Program-made: the position numbers and the translations under genes
Shown here: positions 34,221-46,005 of the stretch, in pieces
Position numbering within the stretch: the stretch's first letter is position 1
Layout of the letters: every line of letters starts with the position of its first letter
DNA from: Ceratobasidium sp. AG-K
Taxonomy: Eukaryota > Basidiomycota > Agaricomycetes > Cantharellales > Ceratobasidiaceae
Length of the DNA: 64,000 bases
Direction of reading: 5' to 3'
NCBI GenBank assembly: GCA_037039685.1
Contig: JAWNGF010000013.1
Span: 1,261,001 to 1,325,000, forward strand
Notes under the pieces: model-generated
The model's input: the letters and a program-made list of their open reading frames with translations, nothing else
Told to the model about the DNA's origin: nothing
Database searches by the model: none

Positions 34221-37200
34221 ATGGCCAACAATCTGAATGCCCCAGCACCGGCTGTAAGTCCAAAGCCTATCTTGGAACGTAATCCTTACTAGCTCGACAG
34301 CACAGACAATTTGATTTCTTTACCAACACCCAAGTCAAGGACGCCAATGATTTGGCTAGTTCACCAGCCATATTCAAGGTGAGGGTGGGATACTATTCTT
34401 GTTAAATTTATTGACTCTGTTAAGAACGTACAAGAAATATCAGTCGTCGAGGCCTCTAGCCATGGCGTAATTCTCGCCGATATTCATGGGACAATATCAA
34501 TCCTCGACCGAAGTTTCGAGCCTGTCACGTCATGGGCGGCCTATCCCAACGGAAGGACAACCCATGCCATCGAGCGAAAGGGTATTCTAGTTACCATTGG
34601 TGTCCGTACTTTCCCTCTTGGCCCACCAGTTTTCTCATATATTATTGCAGGACGAACCTTCGTCGCGTGTGCCTCAACTCAAAGTCTGGGACCTCGAACA
34701 TACGGACAAGAAATTAGGCCAACCGACTCAACCGACTCTGCTGCGTTCGGCCGCAATCAAGTCTGCTCAGCCTCACCCAATCATGTGCATCGCCCTCACG
34801 TCCTCGCTATCTCACTTTGCACTTGCCCAAGGCGACGGCACGGTCCTGCTCTATCGCCACTTTGATCAATCACTCTCCTCGGGCAGTGGCATTGGGAAAC
34901 CCAGAGTGGTCATGGAGGGGTCGGGCGAACCGGTCACTGGGCTTGGGTTCAATGACCCAAACGAGTCAGGCGAGATGCATCTGTTTATTGTCAGTACCAC
35001 CCACGTCTACAGTCTGCCTGTTGGTCCCAAGGCGCGGTCCCAACCGCCGACGGTGGTGGACGAGATTGGCACGGACTTGGGTTGCGCGGCAATGCATTAT
35101 ACCACGGGACAGATGGTCGTGGCTCGTAAAGAGGCGTTGTACATGTGCGGCCCGTCTGTCCGAGGACGAAGCTACGCGTATGAGGGTAAGCTACTACGTC
35201 TCTCCTCAAGTTCTGATATTAACTCGTGCATAATAGGCGAAAAAACAGCAGCCTATGTCCACGGGCACTACGTCATCACCGTCTCTCCGCCTATAATCCC
35301 AACAGCCGATTCATCCCACCCAACCGTGCGAAACTTTGCCGCCCGGCTCTTTGGCGCACCCTCCAAACCCGACTCCGGCGTTACCGACGACGAAAACGCA
35401 GGGCCGGATATATCTCGCGTCGCGGTACTCGACCCAGAATTAAGCTTTGTCGCCTGGCATGGTGCGTTCTCGGGCGGAATCAAAGCCGTGTTCGCAGCCC
35501 CAGTACCGGGCTCGACCGTACTCGCCCCACACGTCTTGACCACGCGAGGAAATCTCGTTCGACTCACCGAAGTGCCGATCCAAACTATGATCCAAACAAT
35601 GGAGCGCCAGGGCCGGTTCGTCATGGCGCTTGGGCTGGCCAAGAATCGAGGCGTGGACGAGGCGGGCGTGGCCGAGATTCACCGGGTGTATGGAGACTAT
35701 TTGTACGGCAAGAGTGATGGAGATGGGGCGATGGCACAATATATCCAGACGATAGGGTTCGTGCGGCCGAGTTATGTGATCCGCAAGGTGAGTCTAGATT
35801 CAATAACATGCATATGTGTGGTGCTCAAAAAAACAAAAAAAAACAAAAACAAAAAAAAAACAAAAAAAAAAAACAAGTTCTTGGACGCACAAAGGATATT
35901 GAACCTTGTGACATACCTTCAAGTCCTTCACTCGCGGGGCCTGGCAAACGCAGATCACACAACCCTACTGCTCAATACCTACACCAAACTCAAGGACGTT
36001 GACCGATTGGATCGGTTCATCAAGTCCGAAGTACAGCGTCCTCTCACTTCAGCACCGGTGAGCATTTCACATTTACGGGTAGAAATAGAGGCTGATTTTC
36101 CCTCAGGGAGTCAACGCTACCAACTCGACATCGTCACTACCTTTCGACCTCGACACCGCCATCCGTGTTTGTCGACAAGCTGGATACTTTGACCATGCAG
36201 CATACTTGGCCAAAAAGTACGCCCGACACGAGGACTATCTACGTATCCAAGTGGAAGACGCTCAAAATTACAAGGAGGCGCTGGAATATTTGAGGGGTAT
36301 GGGTGAAGACGCAGTAAGCACCTAGCTGGCTCCCGGTCGTGAGCTACTAAGCACCAGGGTAGACAGAGGGCAATATGGCCCGATATGGTCGCGCTCTCCT
36401 CGACCACCTTCCCGACGAAACCACAAACCTTCTCGCCGAGCTATGTAGCGGTGCACTCCAGCTGCCTAAACCTCCACCAAAAGTCGATACGGAAATCGTG
36501 GACTCGCCGGTATCCGCCCGACTGCTCGAGCCGCCGTCTCGGTCCAAAGAAAAGTCAAGGGAACGAGGAAAGGAGGAACCTAAACGACGAGGAACGTTAG
36601 ACGACAAGCCATCCGTGAGCTCGCAATCCCAGACCAACTCGGCCGTAACGTCTGTCGCGCCGACCCCCGCAAGAGCGCCCAGCCCCCCGCCTCCACCTCC
36701 CCCACCATCACCACGCCAATTCTTTGCCCACTTTGTTGCCCACCCCAGGCAGTTTGTCTTGTTCCTCGAGCGCGTGGCAGAGAAGCGATGGGGTCAGAGC
36801 GTAAACTCGGTCGGGTTAGTCACCGTCAACCCTCCCAACCGAGCCCTCTTCAAACTCGAATCCGAGTTGCCGGAGCAAACAGCAGTCTGGAATACCCTAC
36901 TCGAGCTCTATCTCACATTGGCCAACGAGAAGCCCAAAGCGATTGGCGTGCTCCGAAGCGGGGGTGATACCATTGCTGGCCCAAATGATCCCAAACTTCC
37001 ATTTGATACGATGCACGCGCTCATTCTGTGCTCGACGTTCCAATTTACGGATGGACTGGTCTTATTGTGGGAGCAAATGGGGATGTACGAGGACGTTCTT
37101 CGGTTCTGGATGGAGCGCGCAGTGGACCCAGCCGTTTCTGCGCCGGGTACTGACCCTGAAGCCGAGAGCAAAAAGGCTTCCCGTCGTGTGCTCGTCCACT

Positions 37201-37942
37201 TGGAGCAGTATGGACCGGCTCATCCTCACCTCTACGAGCTCGTATTGAGGTTCTTGACTTCTACACCAGAGCTCTTGCACCGCCATTCAGGAGACGTGAC
37301 CAAGATACTCGAAGTCATCGAGCGAGAGAAGATCATGCCCCCACTAGGAGTCGTGCAGGTGTTGGCTAGGAACGGAGTTGCGAGCGTTGGGCTGGTGAAG
37401 CAATGGCTAATGGCGCGTATTGGGGAGAGTCGAGCAGAGGTCGAATCAGTAAGTCGGATCCTAATTTATCCCGAGCCGGACTAACGAGTACTCGATCAGG
37501 ATCGCCGATTGATCGAGTCTTACCGCTCAGAAACCAAAGACAAACTTCAAGAAATCGCTGAATTGTCCGATCCGGAGCATCCCCGTGTGTTCCATGTCAC
37601 TCGTTGCGCAACTTGCGGAAATGCGCTTGACCTGCCTACGATTCATTTCATGTGCAAGCATAGTTATCATCAAAAGTGGGTCCCGCCCATCCTTGTGCAA
37701 TCCCGTCTAACCCCGCGTATAGATGTCTTCCGGATCAAGACATCGAATGCCCTATATGTGCACGCCAGCACAGTGTCATTCGCGAGGTTCGACGCACCAA
37801 CGAGCGCTTGGCAGATGCTCATGGAGTGTTCATGTCCGGTGTTGTGGAAAACGGATTCGATGCCGTGGCAGCCGCGTTTGGGAGAGGGATTCTGAGCCGG
37901 CGATCCGAGGAGGACCCGCCCCCAACTCCAGTTGTAGTTTGA
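34221..37942 (+). CDS. VPS11: Vacuolar protein sorting protein 11 (Pep5), RING-finger subunit of HOPS/CORVET
   Basis: Shared core subunit of the CORVET and HOPS tethering complexes on endosomes and vacuoles; directs membrane fusion. The short first exon (34221-34253) reads 'MANNLNAPAPA' and splices to 'HRQFDFFTNTQVKD', the family N-terminus. The beta-propeller half has 'SHGVILADIHGTISILDRS', 'WDLEHTDKKLGQP' and 'LALAQGDGTVLLYRHF'-like blades. The alpha-solenoid follows with 'GDYLYGKSDGDGAMAQYIQT', 'LLLNTYTKLKDVDRLDRFIK' and 'IRVCRQAGYFDHAAYLAKKY'. The C-terminus has a RING: 'CATCGNALDLPTIHFMCKHS', then across an intron 'CLPDQDIECPICARQHSVIR'. An unusually proline-rich insert 'APSPPPPPPPPSPRQFF' sits at about 36670-36720. 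One intron (35788-35877) is A-rich at its 3' end. Intact. Confidence 0.95.
35788..35877 (+). other. VPS11 intron with A/C-only 3' tract
   Basis: GTGAGT donor after 'YVIRK' and CAAG acceptor before 'FLDAQRILNLV'. Bases 35827-35876 contain only A and C (A runs broken by single C), so there is no polypyrimidine tract. The 90-nt length keeps the frame, and the unspliced reading would insert a Lys/Asn-rich stretch. Confidence 0.8.
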
Positions 37943-38974
37943 TTTAGAACCTAGTGAATTGTCTTCAGCCTCGGTAACAAGAATTGATAACCTTGTTCAT
38001 TTTATTCACGATGGGTTTCCTTCTGCGAGCGCTGCACTGTGGGCGCAAGGATAGCAAGGGAAGCGGCACGATTCAAGCGATACTAATCCACAGCGAGGTC
38101 CCTCGACAACATCACCACCGCGACGAACGCACGACGCGACTCTCCAGAGGCAACTGGGTCTCAAAGAGGGCAGAAACCATGCAAAGACAAATACTCTTGC
38201 AGCCAGTCTTGGCTGAGGAGGCTCGTCCAACACGATACATCTGCGAGCAGTCCAAGAGCGTGTACGGCATTCTCTGGATGTGGATTTATCAAGAGATTGT
38301 ACCGGTACCTGTAGACTACTCGACGAGACCCTTGCAGAACTACAACTAAAACTACCCCTTTCCCCCACTGATCTATCATTGCTACTTATGAGCTGTATCT
38401 GCCAGCCAGTGGTATGATTTTCAGGAATTCCCAGGGGTTGACCAACAGACACAAGCAAACAGCAAGAAATCGATCCGATATTATATCAGAATATCGGCCG
38501 TCCCGCCCACCTGACTCATGAGGGCTGTCGCCCTATGGCCGAAAGCAAAGTACAAAAAAGCGCGCATATAGCAGCTGCCCATCGTCCACACTAGCATCCA
38601 GCCCTTCACCCTCCGTGCCACCGTTGATCGACTCCACGTTTCGCCAGTAAGTTATGTAATATGCAATAAGTTGAGAGCGCAAGCTCGAGCAAATACTTAC
38701 CAAAGGGGGTCTTATTTGATCGTGTGCTATTGGAACTAGTTAATATGGACCGATGCTACCAGCGCCAAATATTTCGTGTACATAACAGGTAATACCTTCA
38801 GATGCCCGTGGGTGCCCCAATACTCGCATTCACAGCTAGCCTATACACTTGGCCGCAATCGGGACTCTGCGAATGAGACCCTTTTTCGTAGTGTTCACAC
38901 TTTATTGTATTGACACCGGAGCAGTTCACTAACAAATAGCCCGAGATGAAGCACCTAGAATTATTATGCTAACC
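37943..38974. other. Unassigned region between VPS11 and the first beta-trefoil gene
   Basis: Frames of 120-150 codons lie on both strands at 37984-38458 but resemble nothing and lack convincing splice structure. On the minus strand, about 38499-38620 reads a hydrophobic segment ending 'GTADILI' plus stop, preceded by a GGTAAGT donor near 38699. It could be the last exon of a small membrane protein, but I could not build a model. Confidence 0.4.
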
Positions 38975-39559
38975 CTACTCAACGGGCCTGACCACCCATC
39001 CAGGGTGAGCCATCATTTCGGGTACCACCGCAATCTGGCGAGTGGAGACGAAAGGTGAGCAATTGCCAAAACCATAACTTCAAGTGAGCGCCTACCATGG
39101 GTGGGTAAATCAAAATTGGAGACGTAGAAAGGAAGATTTTTTGACCATCCACCAACGTACGCAACCTAGTGTTTGGTTAGTTCGCCGCCTCGAAAGAGAT
39201 AATACCAGTACTTACTTGTACATGTACTCGTCAACCTTGTCCACGGCGAATTCGACCGGCTTGTCCGAGCCTTGAAGGGGCTGCATGATGTGCAATTCCC
39301 CTTCGGCAACGCCCAGATACTGGCCAGTCTTCGAGTTCTTCAAGGCGATTTTCCCGCCAGCGAGATTTTCGACGGTCCACTAAGAATATTGCATTAGATA
39401 ATGCCTTGTCTGTCCTGAAAACAAACTTGCCTTTTGGGTGTCAGGATGTTTAACAGCCCCATCAGGTAACAATTGAGCTGGCGCCTGACTATCGTGAAGA
39501 GTAAGGTAACTAGTACCAATTGCAAAATTGTATACACCGTTGGGAATTGGGGGAGCCAT
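38975..39559 (-). CDS. Small beta-trefoil-like protein (lectin or I66-type protease-inhibitor-like), copy 1
   Basis: The start at 39559 gives 'MAPPIPNGVYNFAIGTSYLT' with no signal peptide. Then 'DGAVKHPDTQK' joins across an intron to 'WTVENLAGGKIALKNSKTGQ', 'YLGVAEGELHIMQPLQGSDK' and 'VEFAVDKVDEYMYK', then 'LVDGQKIFLSTSPILIYPPM' and the end 'IAVVPEMMAHPGWVVRPVE'. The pattern 'P.G.Y.I', 'QKWTVEN', 'VTLKN', 'YLG' is that of beta-trefoil proteins of mushrooms: ricin-B-type lectins or cospin-like inhibitors. I cannot decide between them. The first intron (39432-39382) is GC-AG, whereas the paralogue has GT there. A TATAAAA lies about 70 nt upstream. Cytosolic fungal lectins and inhibitors of this kind are often anti-predator proteins; that role is inference. 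Confidence 0.75.
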
Positions 39560-40793
39560 ATGTGGTAGAGATTGGGTAGTAGGAAAGCGAACGAGCTCTG
39601 CGGTTCCAGCAGCTCAACCCAGTAATTTTATAGTCTTTCAAGCTGGTCCGTGCGGGCTTAGGCAAGCTATCACATACGACCGGAGCACATAGCGAGGCGA
39701 GCGAAACTTAATCTGACGCTAACTGAATAGACCTTGGCCCATCGATGGGGGCGGTGGTCATGTGGGCTATGCGCTCCCTTCCGCTCACCCTAAACGTGCT
39801 CGCTCCCTTCCTAATCTCGAAGCGAAATGAAATCGCTGCCAACAAAGCCCAGAATGGGGCCCGAAGAGTCACAGTCAGATGTATTTCATCACTTCATCAT
39901 GACAGGGAATCACGTAAATGCGATTGACACCGAACAGTCCGTTGAAGGCAGCCTGTGCTCGGAAAATAACGAGCTCCAATTAAGTGTCTCTGGCTCGGAC
40001 GAGCCCTTTTCAGAGGAAGATATTTACCAAAGCGTACGAGGCAAGCGGAAAGACCGGCGACCACCGTTTCGAGAGGATTGGGTAAATACTGTACTCCCTA
40101 GTCGACCATCGATCACAAAAGGTTTAATCAATATGGTTGGACCGAACAACGCTGCAACGTTCAATCGGTAAAAGGTGAATTCTCTCACAGAACCTTTCTC
40201 CGTACGGTATTACCAAAATACGAGCTAATAAACTATCGCTCCGAGGCCGGATGTGGCGTACCCGTTGACGTCGTGCAGCCCCAAGAATTCAACTGGTCGC
40301 TGATCGCAGCTCCAACGACGGCTATCCCATTTACTCACATACACCAAGTCGGCTAGCCCTCAACGATATCTCAAGGGGCCGGCGACCAGCATCTCAAAAG
40401 AGTTGGGTGAACATTCTACTTCTTAGTTGGTCCTCGATCAAAGAAGGTCCAATCATCTGCTCTTCCGAACGACGTCACAACTTGTTCAAGGGCCAAACAA
40501 GGGCATTCACTCAGAGTATTTCCCCCTCGATGGCTCAAATCCCCGATATAATGTCAGGGCCATGACGTTGCACGACCCTCCACTAGATGATTAGCTTTGA
40601 ACTCGGCCGTTGGCTCCAGTCCTCATAAGCATCACACCTGATTGTATGTCGTCCATCGCACCTGGGCCATGTTTGTAATGGGGTTAAGATGAGCAGGTTC
40701 ATTCATAGTCAAGAATATTCATTGGGCTAGCTACAGTGCGACATAAAATCATAAATATCTACGTCGCGTATCCAGCGAGGATTACAAAACATG
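39560..40793. repeat. Duplicated upstream region of the beta-trefoil genes, left copy
   Basis: Aligns by eye with about 41351-42440, for example 'gggcggtggtcatgtgg' at 39750 and 41561, 'gaatcacgtaaa' in both, and 'cccaagaattcaa'/'cccaagtattgag' at 40281 and 42411. Upstream frames that look coding in both copies are remnants of this shared block and show no family signature. Confidence 0.7.
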
Positions 40794-41350
40794 TCAGACT
40801 GGCTGAAATTCTAATCCGCCACTAAAAATATGTTCGGGGAGCAATGTAGCCTACATGCAGAGAGTTAGCATCGAAACGTGCAACGTGTTGCAAGGAATCA
40901 CTTACCCACGGGGGGAAGACTTTGATTATGTGTATCCCAAGGCACCCCCTTTCCTCTTCACACATCTTGACCAATCTGATACGGAATGAGTGACACACTT
41001 AGACAAATGTCTCGCAGATGCTCACTTGAAAGTACGCTCCTCAGCCTCGTGCACAGTGAACTCTATGCGATTGTCCGACTCCACAAGTGGTTGCATTACA
41101 TGTAATACCTCATCGGGACCACCCAGGTATCGGTTGGTCTGGACGTTTTTCAAGGTGACATGATTGTTTGAAACGTTTTCAACGATCCACTGAGAGGTTG
41201 TCAATGACACTGAGTTTGAGAGTGAAAGTGACGTACTTTTTGGTTTTCAGATTCCTCGCGGGGAAACCAAACAACTCGGCCGTCCATCAAAGTGAGATTA
41301 AAGGACTGGTTGGCAATCATGTAGCGGCCATTAGGAATAAGAGGAGCCAT
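40794..41350 (-). CDS. Small beta-trefoil-like protein, copy 2
   Basis: Tandem paralogue of 38975-39559. The start at 41350 gives 'MAPLIPNGRYMIANQSFNLT', then 'DGRVVWFPREESENQK' spliced (GT donor) to 'WIVENVSNNHVTLKNVQTNR', 'YLGGPDEVLHVMQPLVESDN' and 'IEFTVHEAEERTFK', then 'LVKMCEEERGCLGIHIIKVF' and, after the last intron, 'ATLLPEHIFSGGLEFQPV'. This splicing matches the intron positions and C-terminal pattern of copy 1 and avoids all stops, so the gene seems intact. The two proteins are clearly related but well diverged, roughly one third identical by eye, while their promoters remain alignable. Confidence 0.72.
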
Positions 41351-43855
41351 GTTTGTTATATATGAGGCAGTATAGTGGAGGGTGAACGAGCACTGACGGT
41401 CCAGGAGCTCACCCCGGACGATTTAATACCCTCTTGCGCTGGTCCGTGCGAGTAATTGAGCCGAACCGGTACAAGAAACTGGAGTCGGCTGGAGCACAAA
41501 GCGAGGCGGGCGAAACCTAGTCTGACATCGAGTGAATGGCTCCCTGTCCATCGATTGGGGCGGTGGTCATGTGGACTATATGCGGGTCCTACCGCCCACC
41601 CTAAACGCCCTCGCTCCCTTCTCGGTGATGGAGATGAATGAAATTATCGCCATTAAAGTCCAGAATGAGGCTCAAAGAGTCGCAGCCAGATGTATTTGAG
41701 CATTCCATCATGACACGGAATCACGTAAACGCGGCCAACGCCGAACAAGCGTTCATTGACGACGGCAGTATGTACTCGGAAAATAACCAATGTCATTCGA
41801 GCGTCTCTCGTTTAAATGAACTGGGCCGGGGAGCAAAACAACTCACCAAACCCCAGGAGCGAGTGCAAAGAGACCAGCGACCACTGGAAGGAAGCGGACG
41901 CATACCTGCACCGATTGAGCATTGATCAAAAGAGGTTCATTTGTTGAACCGAACAGCATCACAACGTGCAAGCCCCAAATTGGACATCTGCCGTCCTAAT
42001 AAATTTATTTCTCCGCGCGGCATCATCCAAATATACCACTTTCAAAACATCTCGTGGTCCGGCTTTTCCTTTGACGCTGTTGTTTGGTGACACGCCTGTC
42101 CCCCAATCACGTAATCTATCACAGTCTGGGTGTCCTCATTTCATGGCCGTAGTCCGGTGCGATGCGGGAGCGGATCGATCCATAATTACTTATTGTATCA
42201 TTCTCTGCTGCCCGCACTTGGCGTCTGCATGGATATTGATGTATCTTCGTGTTCCGCTGGATTTGGGGATTCGGTGTGCAACATCCAGCGAACAAAGTGC
42301 CGAACAATAGCATCGAGTCGAAATTCGGGCTCCAAGGCATGTCTGGAAGCGGTGTATAATGAGCTATTTACTCCAAGGCCGGGCGTGACACACCCATTGA
42401 CATCGTACAACCCCAAGTATTGAGCCACGGCTCCAACACTATCAATCTTAACCATATGGGAAGTTTGTTCCGCCCGGCTGGAGAGTTATTTTGGGGGACC
42501 AGCCGGCTCAACGTATGCGAATAAAAGAGGCGAAGAGAACTCTACGTACTACGTCACTCCACGCCTACGGGGCCCGACTTGCACCCGGCATTCCTCGTTC
42601 GAAGTGCATTTTACTCGATTTCCACCTTGCCTTGATACATGTGACCTGCGTGATCATAAACAGGCCCTGGTGTACTAGGACATGGGCGCAGTTTAAAAGT
42701 GACAATTTTGTGGTGTCTAGCGTGGCCTAGTTCGCTAGACATGAAATTATCATTCCAAAAAGAGAAAAATCCTACAGTGTATGGGCGAGTGAGATCGTTC
42801 GGGGTCGAGACTCGACCTTGTCGCGCGGGTATACCCCACTTGGCCATAACGCCTCACCCCTCAGCGATGCAGAGTCCGTCTAGACCGTGGCGTGATCGCC
42901 TCACCGCGAGACACCGTCATAGCTCCAGCCCAGGCTCTACGCGCACTTATAACTCGAGCCCCCTCACGGACGCCCCCCAAAACCTCGCACCGACACCAAG
43001 GCGAACCATACAATCATACGCCCCTTTCGCGTAGCGGGTTTTCGGAACCTTCCCCGGTACATTGAGCCGCTCTGTTACAGCGCTCTCGACTGAACGAATC
43101 AGTCTAGGGTCCCCGACCACTAACCACCTAGCCACATGAAACCTTGCACGTGACGCGTCACACATATTCCGGATATAGAACGTTACGCGGACAAGGGTTC
43201 GCATTGGCGCTCAATCTCCTTTCTGCCTCGCGTCTATATAGTTGTATCGTACGTTGACTTGCCCAAACGACAACACAGACCCAGTTCATCCTTTCTAGTA
43301 ATACAAAAAATCGAAGCCTAGCAACCAGAACCCAGCGCCTCGACTCCCCATGCCGCTCGGCCATCCCAGAACCACCTGGACAATTCCGATAGGCTCCAAC
43401 TTGTCTTTGCGTCAAGCTGATCCCGGGAGAAGGCAGCGCCCTTGCCTAACTTGCATCACCCGGTAACGGAGCGGAATAGGATCGGCACCGCTTCATGACG
43501 CACAGATTAACGTACATTTAAACGTGACAGTTGAGACGTCTTGTGCTGACGTCAATACGACCAGTGGCAAGCGCTAGAACCCGACAGGATTTGGGGTGTG
43601 TGATAGTTCAAAATACAGCTTGGACAAGGGCGGGAGGACAAGGAAACACGGCTAGGACCCGAACCGGCATTAGACAGCGACGAAAAAAAGAAGAAAAAAC
43701 GCACGAGTAGTATTACAGTACTAGATACATATCCGATTAGCAGGGTATAAAGCAATTTTGAATAAAAAAATCGATCCAGCACTTGGATCTTGCCTTGCGA
43801 TCCACTGTCCGATCCCACATCTTCCGATCCCACGCTCACTCGATCCAGAACATTG
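41351..43855. other. Duplicated upstream block, then unassigned DNA
   Basis: 41351-42440 is the right copy of the beta-trefoil upstream region. 42440-43855 holds only short frames. A TATATAG near 43236 on the plus strand precedes a 38-codon frame at 43347 that I cannot support as a gene. Confidence 0.5.
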
Positions 43856-44564
43856 TTATCCGAGGGGCCAAGCAACGTCGCGGGACGTCGACGCCGGCGC
43901 ACTCGCGCGCGAAGGGTGTGGACAGAGTCCAAGGGTCTGTGCTTGACGCCGGGGAACGGTGACATGCAAAACCAAGCCGTCGAATTCGGCACGTATGCGC
44001 TGCATATCAGCGTCCCAGCCAAACGTAATCCGGCGCTCGAAATGGGCCGGGGTGGGGATGAGGGAAGGGTCCAGGCTGAGTGGGACGACGTCGACGTCCC
44101 AGCGGTCGGCGGTGATGACGAGGGTGCGGCCGCGGCGTGTTGCGACGGTGATGGAGGAGTGGTCAAAGTGGGGCATTCTACTCGGGTTAGCCAGAATAAT
44201 AGATGGTAGATGAGACGCACCGGCAGACGAGGACGTACTTGTCCACACATTCTTCCACGCTCACACTCGGCCGATCTTCCCCTCGTGGCTCGTGTGATGG
44301 CAGAAACGGATATGCATACGGTGCAGTGGGCGAACTCGGCGGAGTATGGACACGGGGCGGGGCAGGCGGGGGAGGTCCGGGTAATACGACTGGCCGCTCA
44401 GTCAGCTCGAGCGACGCATGGCGCTTGTACGACGGCTGACGAATCGGCTGGGGTCGCGAGTGCATCGAAAACGACGAGCGCGCCGTCGAGGGAGTATGAA
44501 CCAGGCTGGGCGTCGGCGGCGAGTCCATCGTGGCGGGAAACAACTCTTTTCGGCCGTGCGTCAT
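43856..44564 (-). CDS. HSP20/alpha-crystallin-domain protein
   Basis: Two exons. The start at 44564 ('MTHGRKELFPATMDSPPTPS') or the in-frame ATG at 44528 opens a Pro/Ser-rich disordered N-terminus. At about 44237 GT..AG splicing joins 'VDKYVLVCR' to 'RMPHFDHSSITVATRRGRTL', then 'VITADRWDVDVVPLSL' and 'HFERRITFGWDADMQRIRAE', 'FDGLVLHVTVPRR', and a tail ending 'SRDVAWPLG'. The order of strands, the 'F.R.I.....D...I.A.F..G.L.V.VP' pattern and the length fit a small heat-shock-like alpha-crystallin domain, which binds unfolding proteins. The sequence is divergent, so chaperone activity is inference. Confidence 0.7.
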
Positions 44565-45816
44565 CTGTCACGTGCTCCCGCTTCGGCACTGGTGCCACTA
44601 ATGGAGAGTCTGTTTGCAGAGTTCCTGAGGCTGACAGTTTTTGTGGGGCTTCCACGTGCCGGGTTGTTGCAGTCGGTTCGACTGACGCTCGCCCGACGTT
44701 TGTCACCCTCGACCGCATTCGACCGTATTCGGATAATGAGGGCGCACTCTTCTCCGGTTCTTTTCCGTCGGCTTGATGCCATTACGATCTGACCATGCCG
44801 ATCACAAACCTTGATACCGATAGGCGTTGTTCTCGAGGCCATACCGGGACGAAGTAGTATTCTGCCAATCCCGACGAATTCCTTGAAATTGCCGCTAGAC
44901 ATGTTCCGGGTGACACTACTGGTGGCGCACAATCCGAGAGATAACAGTGTTCTATACGATCCCAGCCAAACTCGCGCACTGAGCTCGATTCGCACCTTGG
45001 TCGATTCTCACGTTAGTACGTCCGCGTATGGACTTCTCTGCGCGCGACGAATGGGATTCGCAACTCGTCACCTCGCCGCATGCGTCTAGTTGTAGACGCG
45101 AACGCGGTCATTCGAATGTAGGTCCAAATCACAGGGGCCAGAAGACTCATCTCTACGCGTCATTTGGACAAGATGAACGACACCGCGTCGCGTGCTTGGC
45201 TTCCATCTCCCGAGAGCGTTCGAAATAGGACGACACGGCTGTAGTCTGCGGTATAAATCCGTTGTGTACTTATTTATCCAAGAAGCGAGAAGGTCTCTGC
45301 GCCGAGAAACCCCTAGAGCGTCCAAGTCGGGAATACGCCAAGAGCCCGCAGAAACGCATTATCGGCGAACATCATCGCACGCTAGCTAAAAACTGACAAC
45401 CCTTGATGGAACCACGACAGAAGACAGCCGGCTCTAATAGTAAAAGTTGAACTGAATGACCTAGTGTGTGACTGTATGTGAGCTCTTGACTGGCGTTCCT
45501 AAGCGTCCCTAACCTGTGAGGAAAACAGTAGAATCAAGGAGGTTGGATGCGGTTATCTTGCCAACAAGTGGCCGCGGGCTTTTGCGTCAACGGTACCATA
45601 TGCCCAGAACTAACCATTCCGCAACTTTTATCAATGCCATCAAGCTCAAAACTATTCCTCTTCGGGGGATACCTTTGAGTACGAGTCAAGAGCCCACGCA
45701 TACAAACATATACACTAGATCATTCTGTACAACTTTCACCATTACAAAGAGTCGTCAGCTGTTCTCTATCCTGGTCTATTCACGAGCCTGCCTTGTCCGC
45801 ATGATTATGATGCTAA
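44565..45816. other. Intergenic
   Basis: Several overlapping open frames at 44560-45000 on both strands reflect GC-rich composition; none has a recognisable domain. Nothing seen in 45000-45816. Confidence 0.5.
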
Positions 45817-46005
45817 TCACTCGGTGCCCCTTCTCAGGATTCTGGCAAACAGTTGCCAGTCCTCCTTGTCGAGGCAAGGCATCCGAGTCTGGAAAAGCGC
45901 CTGTAACCCACTCAGCCAACGCAATACTTCTAAACGGACGGAACTTGCCGGATCGACAGGTCGAATAAAGCGAGATAGTTCTCCATGAGTTGTGGTCAGC
46001 GCAGA

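Noticed and set aside
35226..35717. 163-codon Arg-rich frame inside VPS11
   Set aside because: Shifted-frame shadow of the VPS11 exon, whose own frame carries the conserved beta-propeller sequence.
39745..40171. Long frames upstream of beta-trefoil copy 1, resembling those at 41456-41925
   Set aside because: The similarity is due to duplicated promoter DNA. Identity runs across frames and into non-coding sequence, and the frames are not conserved as proteins.
44561..45000. 144-codon minus-strand frame upstream of the HSP20-like gene
   Set aside because: Overlapping long frames exist on both strands here because of GC-rich composition; no domain and no splice link to the HSP20-like start.
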